A DNA stretch of 64,000 bases from Aurifilum marmelostoma (taxonomy: Eukaryota; Ascomycota; Sordariomycetes; Diaporthales; Cryphonectriaceae): NCBI GenBank assembly GCA_027559495.1, contig JAMXSV010000021.1, forward strand, positions 124,001 through 188,000, in the 5' to 3' direction. Numbering within the stretch: the first letter of the stretch is position 1; every line of letters starts with the position of its first letter. Under the pieces are notes generated by a model, which worked only from the letters and a program-made list of their open reading frames with translations, ran no database searches and was not told where the DNA came from. This document shows positions 35,101 through 45,617 of this stretch, piece after piece. Position numbers and translations under genes: made by a program.

Positions 35101-37343
35101 GGCGTTATATCGTTTGATCATCGACATCAGAGTCATTACCAAGCTGAAATTTTCCGGTGCTGAGGCGTGGGTTTGCATGTGGCTGTATACCTCGGACATC
35201 GCCCGTCCTCGTCCTTCTCCTCCCATCCACTGAGCAACAGTACTGCAAAACCCAGCAGCCTGGCCCAAACCTGGGATCCCTTGGCTTGATTCCTACCCAA
35301 GAAAAATGGACGCTCACACCGCTGGGCCACGTGAGCCTCGATAATCTCTATTGCTGATCTGCATCTTGAACTACTGTAACGATAAAATCAAAACAAAATT
35401 CAACGGTCTGGACCACCGCAGGATATATCCTACCTTGTGGGGTATCGTACGAACGCAGACCTCGTGTGCAAGTCTATTCCCCCCCCCCCCCCTTGGCGAA
35501 AATTCAATTGTGATGACGAGTCTCTGGACTGGAAGTTTGTCCTGAATTAGTGTTATCTTCTACTTATTTTCGAGAGAAGGAAGAGAGAAATGGAGAATTA
35601 CGGGAGATTGAAGAATTCCCTTTTGGGAGGAATAGCATCTGTCACTTTGAGCTAGACGGGAGGAGCATAATCTCCAGTGACAGCTGGGTAATTCTCCGCA
35701 GGACAGCCCCGGTCTGGCTCGAGTCATCATCCACCACGTCGAAAAAAGAAAAAAAAAAAAAAAGAGGAGGCTCATTCGATTATCATTGGCATGTGGCTTA
35801 TGCAAGATTCTAATCTTCTTTGTGGTCCATTTTCTTTGGAACGACACGTCTTGTGGTCGTAGAAAGCGAGAGGTCGAACGTAAAGGTCATCCTCACCTCT
35901 CTCCCCCCGCCCTGCCCTAAGGCGCGCACGTTTCGTAGTGGTGGGCCCCTGGGCGGAAGATCGACAGTAATTACATGTTCTCAGGGGCTGCAGTCGACGC
36001 GAGTGCGAGGTCTGCTCGCTCTACGCTAGGGTAGCTTAGAGGGGCTTTTCTTTTTTGGCTTTTTTATCTCTGATGGAGACAAAAATGTTTCAACTCAGAT
36101 AGATGAAGGAAAGAAACAGGGAGGAAGAAAAGAAGAAGCAAAGGAAGGAGGATGGGACAGGAACCGGGAGAAAATGAAAGGGAAAAACAGTGATCAGATC
36201 AGGACCACCGTTCTGGGTCAGAGGATCTAGACACCACCACCACCACCACCACCCCCCCCCCCCGCCCGGCCTCTTCGTCTTTTGGGGAGAGAAAAAAAAA
36301 AAGGAGGTAAGACTGGAATGCCGCCAGCTGACCGTTTTCTGCTTACCAGGAGAAATTATGAATCTTATTGATCCATGGCTGGCAAAATTCGTACTACAGA
36401 GTCTGGCCCGTCGAGGCCGTTGAGCAATTCGCAGTGCCAAGTTCTTTGCTGTGGAGACCGGCCCATGGCCCAGATGCGGGTAGCAGTACGCAATTACTAA
36501 TTGCTGAGACCCACGGTGCCTGTACATAGATAATGCTGTATGCCTGTGAGAAGAAATGTGGTCTAGAGCAGAGTATAGTATTCTCAGTGCTCCGAGTCTG
36601 GCGGCGTTGGATGGATCTGGCGAGCACAGCATCAAAGGACAATAGCCCAGGTATGATCCACCATATATATTCGCATATCTCTGTATACAAGTCGGACTCG
36701 ATGCTCCTCCAGAGAAGTGGCAATCATCAGGTGATACAGCTACTGTTCGTCTCTCCTCATGAGCTTCCCTGCCAAGCCATCCCCCTCCCCCGCCCGCCCT
36801 TGCCTCGCTACCCAACAACCTGTTCGGATTGGGCCGTCGTCAAGCTGACAGGTCAACACGGGCTGCCGGGTCAGCACGTCCCAATTGGACGGCTCGTCGG
36901 GGGTGTGCTTGGCACGGACTGGACAAACTGTCGGGGTTCCTTTATTGTGCCGCGGGTATATGTTTTGGAGTTTTTGAGGAGAAAGCGTCTCCGAGACTGA
37001 AGGGACTTTTGGCCCAGGCCGGCGTGCTCCTTTCGCCGTGCACAGCACCAAGGTGCATGCTACCCAGCGTGGCATGCACTGGTGCGGAGCACAGACAACC
37101 TCGGGAAGCCCAGGACGCAACTATGATGTACTTACAGCTATCGTCTTGTTCCCTCATCTCACGTCCGCTATAGTCAACAGTTAGCGAAACGACACTGCAA
37201 CGTCGGGTCCATTATCCAAACTCTGAATTGGAAATAATCCCCACACACGATCCATCCACAGATCCGCAATGTTGTGAGACAAGAAAAGGAAGAAGAAGAA
37301 AAAAAGAAAAGAAAAAGTGACAGGAGAATCCGAGATCTGAGAA
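32123..37343. other. 5.2-kb gene-free region with repeats
   Basis: The first 90 bases are a GTC/GTT/GCT trinucleotide tract upstream of the receptor start. Further right are (CA)n at about 32357-32380, C16 near 32742-32758, several C or G runs of 9-14 (33828-33842, 34783-34794, 35480-35493, 36251-36262), and a tRNA-like segment near 35262-35329 on the minus strand. No frame shows a known family. The last 100 bases are purine-rich, upstream of the P450 start. Confidence 0.55.
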
Positions 37344-39859
37344 ATGACCAGCGTGCAGGTGACCAGCGGAGAGCTCGCGGCCAGCTTCGCAGCAGGCATC
37401 TTCCTCCACCTCGCCGTCTTCCGCTCGGGCGAGTGGGACGCCCACAGCTTCACCCTGCTCGAGGTCGCCGCCGCCCTGCAGCTGACCCTCGGCCTCTTTG
37501 CCCACGAGGTCTTCTCCGAGACCGCCGCCGACGCCCTGCAGCACGGCCTGTACTGGGCCGGCGCCGCCCTGGCCGGCCTGTACACGAGCCTCCTGGTCTA
37601 CAGGGCCTTCTTCCACCGCCTGGGCAGCTTCCCGGGCCCCCCTGCCGCGCGCTTCTCGACCTTCTACATGACCCTGGCCAGCTTCAGGCGCGGCCAGCTG
37701 TACCAAGACGTGCGCCAGCTCCATCGCGAGCACGGCGACTTTGTGCGGGTTGGCCCGACGGAGCTCTCCATCGCGGACCCGGCCGCGTTTGCCGTGGTCC
37801 ACTCGGCCACCTCGCAGTGCGAGAGGGGCCCGTGGTATAATGTCTTGAACCCCAACATCTCTCTGCAGATGGTGCGTGACAGAAAGGAGCATGCGCGGCG
37901 GAGGAAGGCCTGGGATCGAGCCTTTAGTAACAAGGGTAAGTCGTAATCAGGCTGCTGCCAAGAAGAGGATGATGAGGAAGAGCGAGAGGAAGGGAGAGGA
38001 AGAAAGACCTCTCTCGGCACGGTACCACTTACAGATCGTCCTCATTGACACATCCCATTGCGGAACCACATCGATTATAGCATTGCGAGACTATGAAGCC
38101 AGAGTTGATGGCTACACTGATGAGCTGCTTGGGGTCTTTGAACGTGAAAAGGGCAAGGCATTCAATGTCTCGACCTGGTTCAAGTGCGTCTTGCCCTTTC
38201 TATGTCTCTCTCCTCTCCCTCACCACCCGTCTCTTGACAACAAGTAACCACTGAGGCGAGGGCCGTGTTACTGACTCACCAACAAAAGTTATTACTCGTT
38301 CGATATCATGGGCGACCTGGCCTTCGGGAGGAGCTTCGACCTGATGAAGAACGGCATCAATCAGTACTTTTTCAAGACCACGCATGCGAACATGTTTCTG
38401 ATCGGCCTCTTCAGCGTGAGCTTCATGAAACCTACCCTCTGATATTTCTTGCAGAAGTCGAGGATATGTCGCAGCTGACGCAGAACTCTCGACAACTAAC
38501 AGCGTATGATCTGGCTGTTCCCCATCTTCAAGGCCACCTTTGGTCGTTGGGAGTACATGAGATTCCACCGGTTCGTCAAGGGCGTCGTCACGCGACGCAG
38601 GGAGGTAGGTACCCTATACTTGGACCTCGAAGTACCTTCACGAGGGCCATAATCACGCTGGAACAGTGATTATGCTGACAGGAGTGGTGTTGTTGATGAT
38701 CTAGAACGAGCCAGAAGTCCCTGACGTCTTTCACTGGATCCTGCAAGACTTCAACCAGAACCCCAAGCCATCTTGGCAGGAGACGCAAAACCTTTATGGC
38801 GATTGTGCCCTCATCGTAGTCGCGGGGAGGTAAGCACACAAAGTTCAGATGCTGCACGGACGCGTAACTACTTACGGACACTCCGCCCCCAACCTTGTCC
38901 CCTTTCGCCATCCTCTCCTCCACTCCCCCGGCCCCTTCAAGAGCCTCATCCGGCAGGGCGACACGACGGTCATTACTAACTTTCTCCTTCCGCGCCTCAG
39001 TGACACAACGGCAGCAACCCTGACCTGCCTGTTCTACAACCTCACGACTCACCCCGACGTCTACAAGAAACTGCAGAAGGAAGTAGACGACTTCTTCTCC
39101 TCGGCCGCCGCCGAGGGTAGAAGCACTGACGACCTCGACACCAACTCCCTGGGCCGGCTCGAGTATCTGCAGGCGTGCATCGACGAGTCCCTGCGCCTGT
39201 TCCCGCCCGTGCCGTCGGGACTGCAGAGGCAGACGCCGCCGCAGGGCATCCAGGTCGGGGAGACGTTTGTCCCTGGGAACACGATCGTCATGACGCCCTC
39301 ATATGCTCTGTATCGAGGTCAGTATTACTAGATCCCCTCCCCCCAAGCTGCTTTTGTATCATGATTCTTCTTTCGTTCTCCCGACGCGGTCTAGTGTGGG
39401 TGTTCTAACGAAAGTCTTCATTTCAGATCCGAGAACATTCTCACGTGGCGACGAATTTATTCCTGAGCGGTGGACCACGATGCCGGAGCTGGTCAAGGAT
39501 GCCACTCCCTACGCCCCGTTTTCTGTCGGTATGTCGTGTCGCTGTGTCAAAGCACGGTACTCATCTCCTGCCTTCGATTGTTTTGTTTTCTGTTATTTTC
39601 TCTTCAGTCTAAGTGAATTTTGAAGAGAAAAAAAAACAAGAAACCCAAAGCTGATAAAAACATCGTTATAGGACGATTCTCGTGCGTGGGCAAGCAGCTG
39701 GCCCTGATGGAGGTGCGCCGTGTGACGACCCTCATCGCCCGTCGCTACGATGTGGCTCTCGCGCCAGGCCAGACCAAGGAGAAGTTCCTGGCCGGGATCA
39801 GGGATAACTTCACCATGCTTGCTCCCAAGCTGGACCTAGTGTTCTCGCGAAGGAGCTGA
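37344..39859 (+). CDS. Cytochrome P450 monooxygenase with multi-span N-terminus
   Basis: Eight exons (37344-37935, 38081-38183, 38289-38415, 38503-38604, 38705-38829, 39001-39317, 39427-39528, 39672-39859) sum to exactly 552 codons (551 residues), which supports every junction. The N-terminus has three or four hydrophobic segments (ASFAAGIFLHLAVF, LEVAAALQLTLGLFAHEVF, LYWAGAALAGLYTSLLVY) before the Pro hinge SFPGPPAARFST, so it is an integral ER protein with more than the usual single anchor. P450 signatures: WFNYYSFDIMGDLAFG, I-helix AGSDTTAAT, K-helix ESLRLFPPVP, EFIPERW, and heme loop PFSVGRFSCVGKQ with Cys494. Sequence style is that of the tryprostatin B 6-hydroxylase/CYP67-like group. 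It is tail-to-tail with a PhzF-like gene; the substrate is unknown. Confidence 0.94.
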
Positions 39860-40273
39860 GGATCTGTGGCTCGATCCCAGATGCGGACAGATGGAGGGTT
39901 GAAAAGGATGCTGGTGAATATATGCAAGAATTCATGGAGAATCAATAACATCCCATGAAATGGTCTGCAACCACTTGGAGAGTATGATATTATAGTAATG
40001 TGTGATGTGCTGCATTCTGCTTATTATTGGGCCTTTGAGAAGGAAACATAATATTTATTAGGCCTTCCTCTTGTAGCCATGTAAAATAAAGAATCCATTC
40101 ATTTCTCCCATTATTATAAAACATCAGCATCCAGGGTATAAACATCTCTTTGCATTTGATATCTCCTTCATAGAAGAAGAGAAAGGTGTGGGGTATGAAT
40201 TCATGATTAACGCTGCCCGACAATAAAGCCCACCCAGCATTCTACTTCACACCTCCCCCCCCCCCCCCTCTCC
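39860..40273. other. Convergent 3' region
   Basis: AT-rich segment between two converging genes, with a C14 run at about 40256-40269. ATAAAA/AATAAA-like hexamers occur on both strands (for example 40085-40090 and 40116-40121), suitable for polyadenylation. No gene. Confidence 0.55.
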
Positions 40274-41323
40274 TCAAACTTCAATATGCCCCCTCATGAC
40301 CATCCTCGCAGTCCCGCCCAGCCTCACCTCCCTGATCTCCCTGCCACCATCCTCACCCACACCCGAATCGACCTCCACCACGATATCGCTCTTCCTCCCA
40401 ATCTCGACGCCCTGCGTGACCAGATACCTCACCTGGTTCTCCGCCCCCCCCTGCAGGCTCAGGTAACACCCCAGCGACGAGGCCGCGCTCCCCGTGGCCG
40501 GGTCCTCAAACGCGAGCTCCACCATCCGCGTCCTGACGCGCTGGGTCCTCACGCCGTCCTCCGGCCCGACGTGTCCCGCGCCGCCGTCGACATAGTAGTA
40601 ATACCGCGACACGAACCCGTGGCCCCAGGGGCCCGCGTCCAGCAGGCTGACGTAGTTGCCCAGGTCCAGCCTGCCCGCGGCGGTGACGCTGGCGAGCTGC
40701 TCGGGGCCGGAAAGGCGCACGAGCAGGAAGGTCATGCCGCGCACGATGCTGAGGATGGGCGCGTCGAGCTCGGCGCTGCGGACCGCGGGGTCGGGGTGCA
40801 GGGCCGGGTGGATCTGGGCCGTGACGGCCGCGTCGCCCAGCTCGTAGAGGGAGCGGAGGGTGCGCGAGTGCAGGTGCACGTCGTGCGGGATGCGGGCGGT
40901 GACGGCGGCATCGCTGCTGCTGGTGGTGGTGGTGGTGGCGGTGGTGCTGGGAGAAGATGGCGAGATGGCGATGGGTCCTGCGCGGGGCACGAGGGTGGTG
41001 ACAAAGTCCCAGCCCAGGTGGTGCAGGATAAAATAGGCGGTGCCGATGGTCGGGTGGCCGGCAAAGGGCAGCTCGGTGTCGATGGTGAAGATGCCCATCT
41101 CGCGCTCGGGACAGGAGCGGTCGGGCGAGGTGAGGGTCTCGCCTGGGCGGAGGAAGAGGAAGACCGTCTCGGAGAGGTTGAACTCCTTGGCTATGAGCTG
41201 CTTGGTGGTGTTCTTGTTGTCGCGCTCCAGGGCTGCTCGCTCCTTGTCCTCGACTATGACGATGGCCAGAGGGTTCCCCAGGAAGGGGGTGTCTGTGAAG
41301 ACGTCGACGGTTACGAAGTGCAT
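40274..41323 (-). CDS. PhzF-family isomerase/epimerase-like protein
   Basis: A single exon of 350 codons. The start MHFVTVDVFTD at 41323 is the standard family start; the open frame extends upstream but only with unconserved sequence. Hallmarks: PFLGNPLAIV near residues 14-22, catalytic Glu52 in NLSETVF, LPFAGHPTIGTAYF, and the C-terminal half's EDPATGSAASSLGCYL. The two repeated diaminopimelate-epimerase-like halves are joined by a Thr/Ser-rich insert (about 130-145). PhzF enzymes catalyse proton-shift isomerisations on small acids; the bacterial prototype acts in phenazine synthesis, but fungal copies have mostly unknown substrates. It is convergent with the P450 at 37344-39859, 414 bp apart, so co-function is possible but unproven. 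Confidence 0.94.
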   Translation of the reverse strand: MHFVTVDVFTDTPFLGNPLAIVIVEDKERAALERDNKNTTKQLIAKEFNLSETVFLFLRPGETLTSPDRSCPEREMGIFTIDTELPFAGHPTIGTAYFILHHLGWDFVTTLVPRAGPIAISPSSPSTTATTTTTSSSDAAVTARIPHDVHLHSRTLRSLYELGDAAVTAQIHPALHPDPAVRSAELDAPILSIVRGMTFLLVRLSGPEQLASVTAAGRLDLGNYVSLLDAGPWGHGFVSRYYYYVDGGAGHVGPEDGVRTQRVRTRMVELAFEDPATGSAASSLGCYLSLQGGAENQVRYLVTQGVEIGRKSDIVVEVDSGVGEDGGREIREVRLGGTARMVMRGHIEV

Positions 41324-43048
41324 ATTGATGATGATGGTGGGCTGACGCTGCGTTTTAGGAATAAATTTCCCTCCCAAGAAAGCTGCTTTGTTCAATTCTC
41401 TGCCCTGTACTGAGGAGTTGTACAAGCAATTGATTGAAATCTCATCATGCGCCAGTAATGGCATCAAAAAGGGGCGGAAAATAATCGTGGTATCTTTCTT
41501 ATATGTGAGTGAGTGGGTGAGTCACGGACATTTCGTCAGGGCTAATTACACGGATGACGACCGCCACCTGCACGATCCCGTCTTACTGTGCTGTTCAGGG
41601 ATGCCCAACGCCACACGGTCTAGAAGTTTCCTGTTTTGATAAACAAAGTACCAATGTGTCCCCGTCTGACTGGACAAGAAATCTGGAGCCGCGCTTGGAT
41701 GATATGTCACTTTGTCTCGATGTGCGCGCAGACAAGCAAACTAGCCAGGATGTCGCGTCATAATTGTGTAATGCCTCTTCTCGTAATTTCTTCACTGCCC
41801 ATGGCCGTCTGCCCACCCATCTACCGATTGGCTGGTTCTAGTAGGCTGCCGGCAAAAAAGCCCCCGCATGTCATATGTAAGTTGCGCCAGGTGCCGATTT
41901 CGCTTGTGGACTGGTTGTCCGTTACAAAGTTTGACTTGTTTGGGATTCCAGCTAAAGGTCGATATAAACTACAAGCCTCGATATAATGAAGTGATTGCCA
42001 TCAGCTCTGGATGCCATCTTACCAATCGAAGGGTAACGGCCTCTGACCTCAAAGTGGTATGAGAGGGGAAATGCTGAGGAGCATCGTGGCTGCAGAAGTG
42101 TGAGGGGCTGTTTATTGCATTCTAGTTGCCTCTAATTATGCTTTCGTACGAGGAAACGGCAGCTGACATCTGGCACAATATGATCTGGAGAAGAGAAACC
42201 ACAACCCTTGGGATGTCTCAGTCCTGAGGATCAGTAAAGAAAGGACTACAGACTCCCTGGTCATGAGTACGGGAAAGTCAGCTCTTGACAGCTGACCGGA
42301 ACAATTGACAGGTCACTGCAGATGAAGCCACCCAGGTTTGATGCTGCCTTCTAGTTGTTCAGTCTGAAGGTCATGTTCAGCATGGACAATCTTGTGGTAT
42401 AAGCACAGCAGATGAGATATATCTGAGTGCCACCATCTTTGCTTTCTGACAAACATGCTGTGTCTTTCACATCCAATTCCATTTGTCACATCTGCTTGGT
42501 AATGATGTGCCAAAGAGGCTTAAAATGATCTCAACTTTATTGAAGACACAGTGTAGCCCCTCTTTCCTACAATCATTGATACATTTCATTCCTATATGAC
42601 CTACACTACAACAATGCAGTGTCTTTGTATGGTATCAGACTTTCAAATTCGAGCTTATCCAAGGCATAATTGTTATGTATCTGCACAGGCGATTGCTTGC
42701 GGCGGCGGCAGGCATATGGGCCTTCTAGCACTCCTCCATAGCCAGGTAACTAGAAGAAGACCTCGGGAGGCAGAGAAGAATTAAAGTCCAAAAATTCCGG
42801 GCACTTGCATTTACTCATCAATTCAAGGCTACTCAAGTAGTTGACACAAAACCACAATAACTTGTGGGTCCATCTACCAGATGACTCTGCACACTCCCAG
42901 AATCACTGATCATAATAACCACTTGTTCAAAAGTCATTGATTTTGCTATGCTGTCAATCAGGGAAGAATACCACCTTCATTTTCTTTGCATCTTCCCAAT
43001 CAGCTCTTGCAACAAAACATTAAAAAAAAAAAAAAAAAAAGAACAAAA
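41324..43048. other. AT-richer gene-free region
   Basis: No convincing frame on either strand. Base composition is visibly richer in A/T than around the genes, especially 42480-43040. A19 (43022-43040) lies at its right end, directly behind the 5S gene. Confidence 0.5.
43022..43048 (-). terminator. Pol III terminator (T-runs) of the 5S rRNA gene
   Basis: On the minus strand the 5S 3' end is followed at once by TTTTG and then by a 19-T run. Four or more T is the standard RNA polymerase III stop; the long second run is a backup. Confidence 0.8.
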
Positions 43049-43166
43049 CGTACAACACCGGGTATTCGCTAATGGTCACCCACTTAACTACTAATCCGGC
43101 CCTTAGTGGCTTATTTAGGGGAGAGCGGACGGGATCCCAAGTTCTCCACTAGGTATGGTCGTACGT
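43049..43166 (-). rRNA. 5S ribosomal RNA gene (dispersed type)
   Basis: About 118 nt matching the ascomycete 5S pattern: 5' ACGTACGACCAT, GATCCCGTCCGCTCTCCC, AAGCCACTAAGGGCC, TAGTAGTTAAGTGGGTGACC, AGCGAATACC, and 3' GTGTTGTACGT. Helix I closes perfectly between the first and last nine bases. Relative to the usual fungal ACATACGAC/GTTGTATGT, both strands of the helix changed together (A to G and T to C), a compensatory pair that suggests function rather than decay. A few other positions (TTAAGT, CATTAGCG) differ from the common form by transitions. TFIIIA acts on the internal control region. It stands alone, as in Neurospora, rather than in an rDNA array. Confidence 0.9.
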
Positions 43167-43188
43167 GGCAGGTTTAGTCGTCTCGAAC

Positions 43189-43197
43189 TTTATAAAA
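43189..43197 (-). promoter_or_regulatory. TATA element of the 5S rRNA gene
   Basis: The minus strand reads TTTTATAAAG about 23-31 bases before the 5S start. A TATA box near -29 is a known feature of Neurospora 5S genes, and its correct spacing here supports an active gene. Confidence 0.7.
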
Positions 43198-43764
43198 CAT
43201 ACCCAGATAGGGTTCATGCTTCACCATGCATGACTCGGTACTCGTTCCCCCAGCCATGAGATGCCATACAACAGTACTATTAGACGTACATCGGCTGGTA
43301 GGGCATCGTTCGGTGGGATTGAGATTGTCGTCGGGGAGGGTGAGATGCAGAAGTGGGCCTCATCGATCTCATCCCGATGTGGTTCACACGCCCGTAGATC
43401 TATAAGCCTCGCGCCGCGCGTCTATAATGGCTTCGGATCCTTTTACTGTTTGCCAGCTGACCTGGCTCCGAAACGCGAGGTTGTCCAGGTGGTTCATGCC
43501 GACATCGGCAGATAGGGGGTGGCTGTCCTGACGTCTCCGACAGGCGAGAGACCATCGTGCCCGGGCATTTGACGCCAAGTCTTCGACCTGGGGGGGTGGA
43601 TAGCAGTAACGAAAGCAAAATCTGAAGTAGGATCATGTGAAGGAAACGAAGGAGGCCCAGGTGGATATGAGAAATGATGGGGTCTCTGGTTGGGCCGTGT
43701 CGAGATGGCCTAGAATGCCGCCCGCTCTCTTCAGGATGAGCAATGCTGTGGACACCACACATGG

Positions 43765-43832
<68 letters not shown>

Positions 43833-45617
43833 CCCGGCCGCAGGACCGGAGTCTATCGAGGCAGCTGGCCGGTTCGGAGGGGTCACCCGAGGGCCCGAGT
43901 GGGTCAAGGGTCCTAAGGGCGTTCTGAGCAGTTCGTGCAAGTCCGGGGACTGCGGAGCACGAGAGGCGTCCCGGGGGGGGGGTTAGGGGTGGACTGCGGG
44001 CCTGTACATAGACAGTGTCTGACCTAGTATCACGAGGTGTTGCATTGTTTTATTTGTCGCTGTAGGCGTGAGCCACAGTCGATGACAGAACGCAGCACAG
44101 ACACGGCGTCTTCAAGCATTATTTGCAGGGCCTTGAACGGTCCAGACGTGGCAGGAGAGACTTGTCGTGACAGGGTGGGAATCGCCTTTTTCAGGGGAAG
44201 CAAAAACCAAATCTTCTCCAGAGAGGGGCTAAAGTTGTATGCTTGCCAATGGGAAGGGCTACCGGGTGGCTCGTGTGTGCCTGACTGAACCCAACTCAAG
44301 GGGGGGCTATTTTTAAGGGGGGGGGCGACGAGAGGACCCTGAATCGCCCAAAGGAGCCGAGCTCTGGAGGTCAGTTGACTGCGTTAGCGTGGCTGTCAGG
44401 TACCTAGCATTATGCACAGGAGGCAGGCAGTAGATGGAAACTTTCAGGGTTCTCAGAAGGACGCGGAGTGAATTATGCATGGATGGACGGAAAAGGAAAT
44501 TGTGTTGGCATAGGTTTGTAGCAAGATGGCCACCACCTGCATGGCTGATGTGTGTGTGAGTTTGATGGAGGTGCACTTCAGCTGCCGGAAGAGGAAGATG
44601 GTGAGAAGAGAAACAGCAGAAGACAAAGACAAGAAACAAAAAGTGGGAACTTGTTTCTAGACCTCCTTGAATCCTTCTCTTCCACAACACCTCTCCACAT
44701 CTTTTGGGGGCCACATACTATGTCCAAGGGCGGGAGGTGCCTTGTTATTAGTGCTCAGTGCTGCTGCTACTGCTGCTGCTGAGTAACCAGCTCTACAGTA
44801 CTTGCCTCATCTCTCTGTGATACTATGGTACGGTAGATATAATAACTGTGACAAATTTGATGCTTTGACATTGGGGGGGGGGGTTGGAAGGGTTTGTCCT
44901 GATGCCACCAGAATTGCTGCCTGTCAATCATAAGACTTTTCCCAGAGTCCGGCCATCTTCTGCTTATTATTTGTCTTGGTCTGTACAGCAAAACATATAA
45001 ATGACATTGTGTGTTGATGAAAAATAAAATACTGAGACATGAAGCAAAGATAAAAAGTGGGGCTATCTCTCTCTTTTTTTTTTCTCTTCCTCTTCTCAAC
45101 TGCCCCTCCACAAGGAACCACCCCCCCCCCCCTCTCTCTCCATCCGGGGGGGCTTACTTAGTACGAGGGCGGCAGGGCGGGAAAGATGCCTTGCTGTTGT
45201 TAGTGGCTCTCTGCTGAGTAACCAACCCCCCCAGTGGCTGAAGGTGCCTCTCCGGGCCAGTGACGTTTGAGAATTTCCAGCGGGTTTTAGCGTGGGGCTT
45301 TCGCACTGGGGCAGCGAGGACGGGCCAGTCAGACAGGTGGACAGGCCGCCGTAAAACATCGTGAGTCCAGGCATGACCAACTAAAGAACAGGTCCTGTCC
45401 TGAACCTGAACCGCCAGCTCGCCCTCTTTTCGCAGGCCGTGTCGGGCTCGCGCTCATCCTTTTTTTTTCCCCCCAACCCAACCCTCCTCGTCAGCGACCC
45501 CCGATCACCACTCACCAGCAGGCACACACCCTCCCTCCTCCCCTGTCCCCCGATCACATCACTTGTCTGTCCTGCATCCAGATAAAAGCACGCACGCACA
45601 GAGAGGCACAGAGGGAC
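43198..45617. other. Gene-free region with a compound microsatellite; right end is the promoter of the Zn2Cys6 gene
   Basis: No family-like frame was found. Notable are the (CA)17(GA)14 tract at 43766-43827, G-runs near 43973-43982, 44320-44327 and 44874-44883, and C13 at about 45120-45132. The last 150 bases are C-rich/pyrimidine-rich, as in many fungal promoters. Confidence 0.5.
43766..43827. repeat. Compound microsatellite (CA)17(GA)14
   Basis: Perfect CA repeat changing directly to perfect GA repeat. Confidence 0.96.

Noticed and set aside
36533..37000. Plus-strand frame upstream of the P450
   Set aside because: No motif, biased composition and no plausible splice to the P450 start.
40286..41413. 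375-residue plus-strand frame opposite the PhzF-like gene
   Set aside because: Antisense shadow; all PhzF motifs are on the minus strand.
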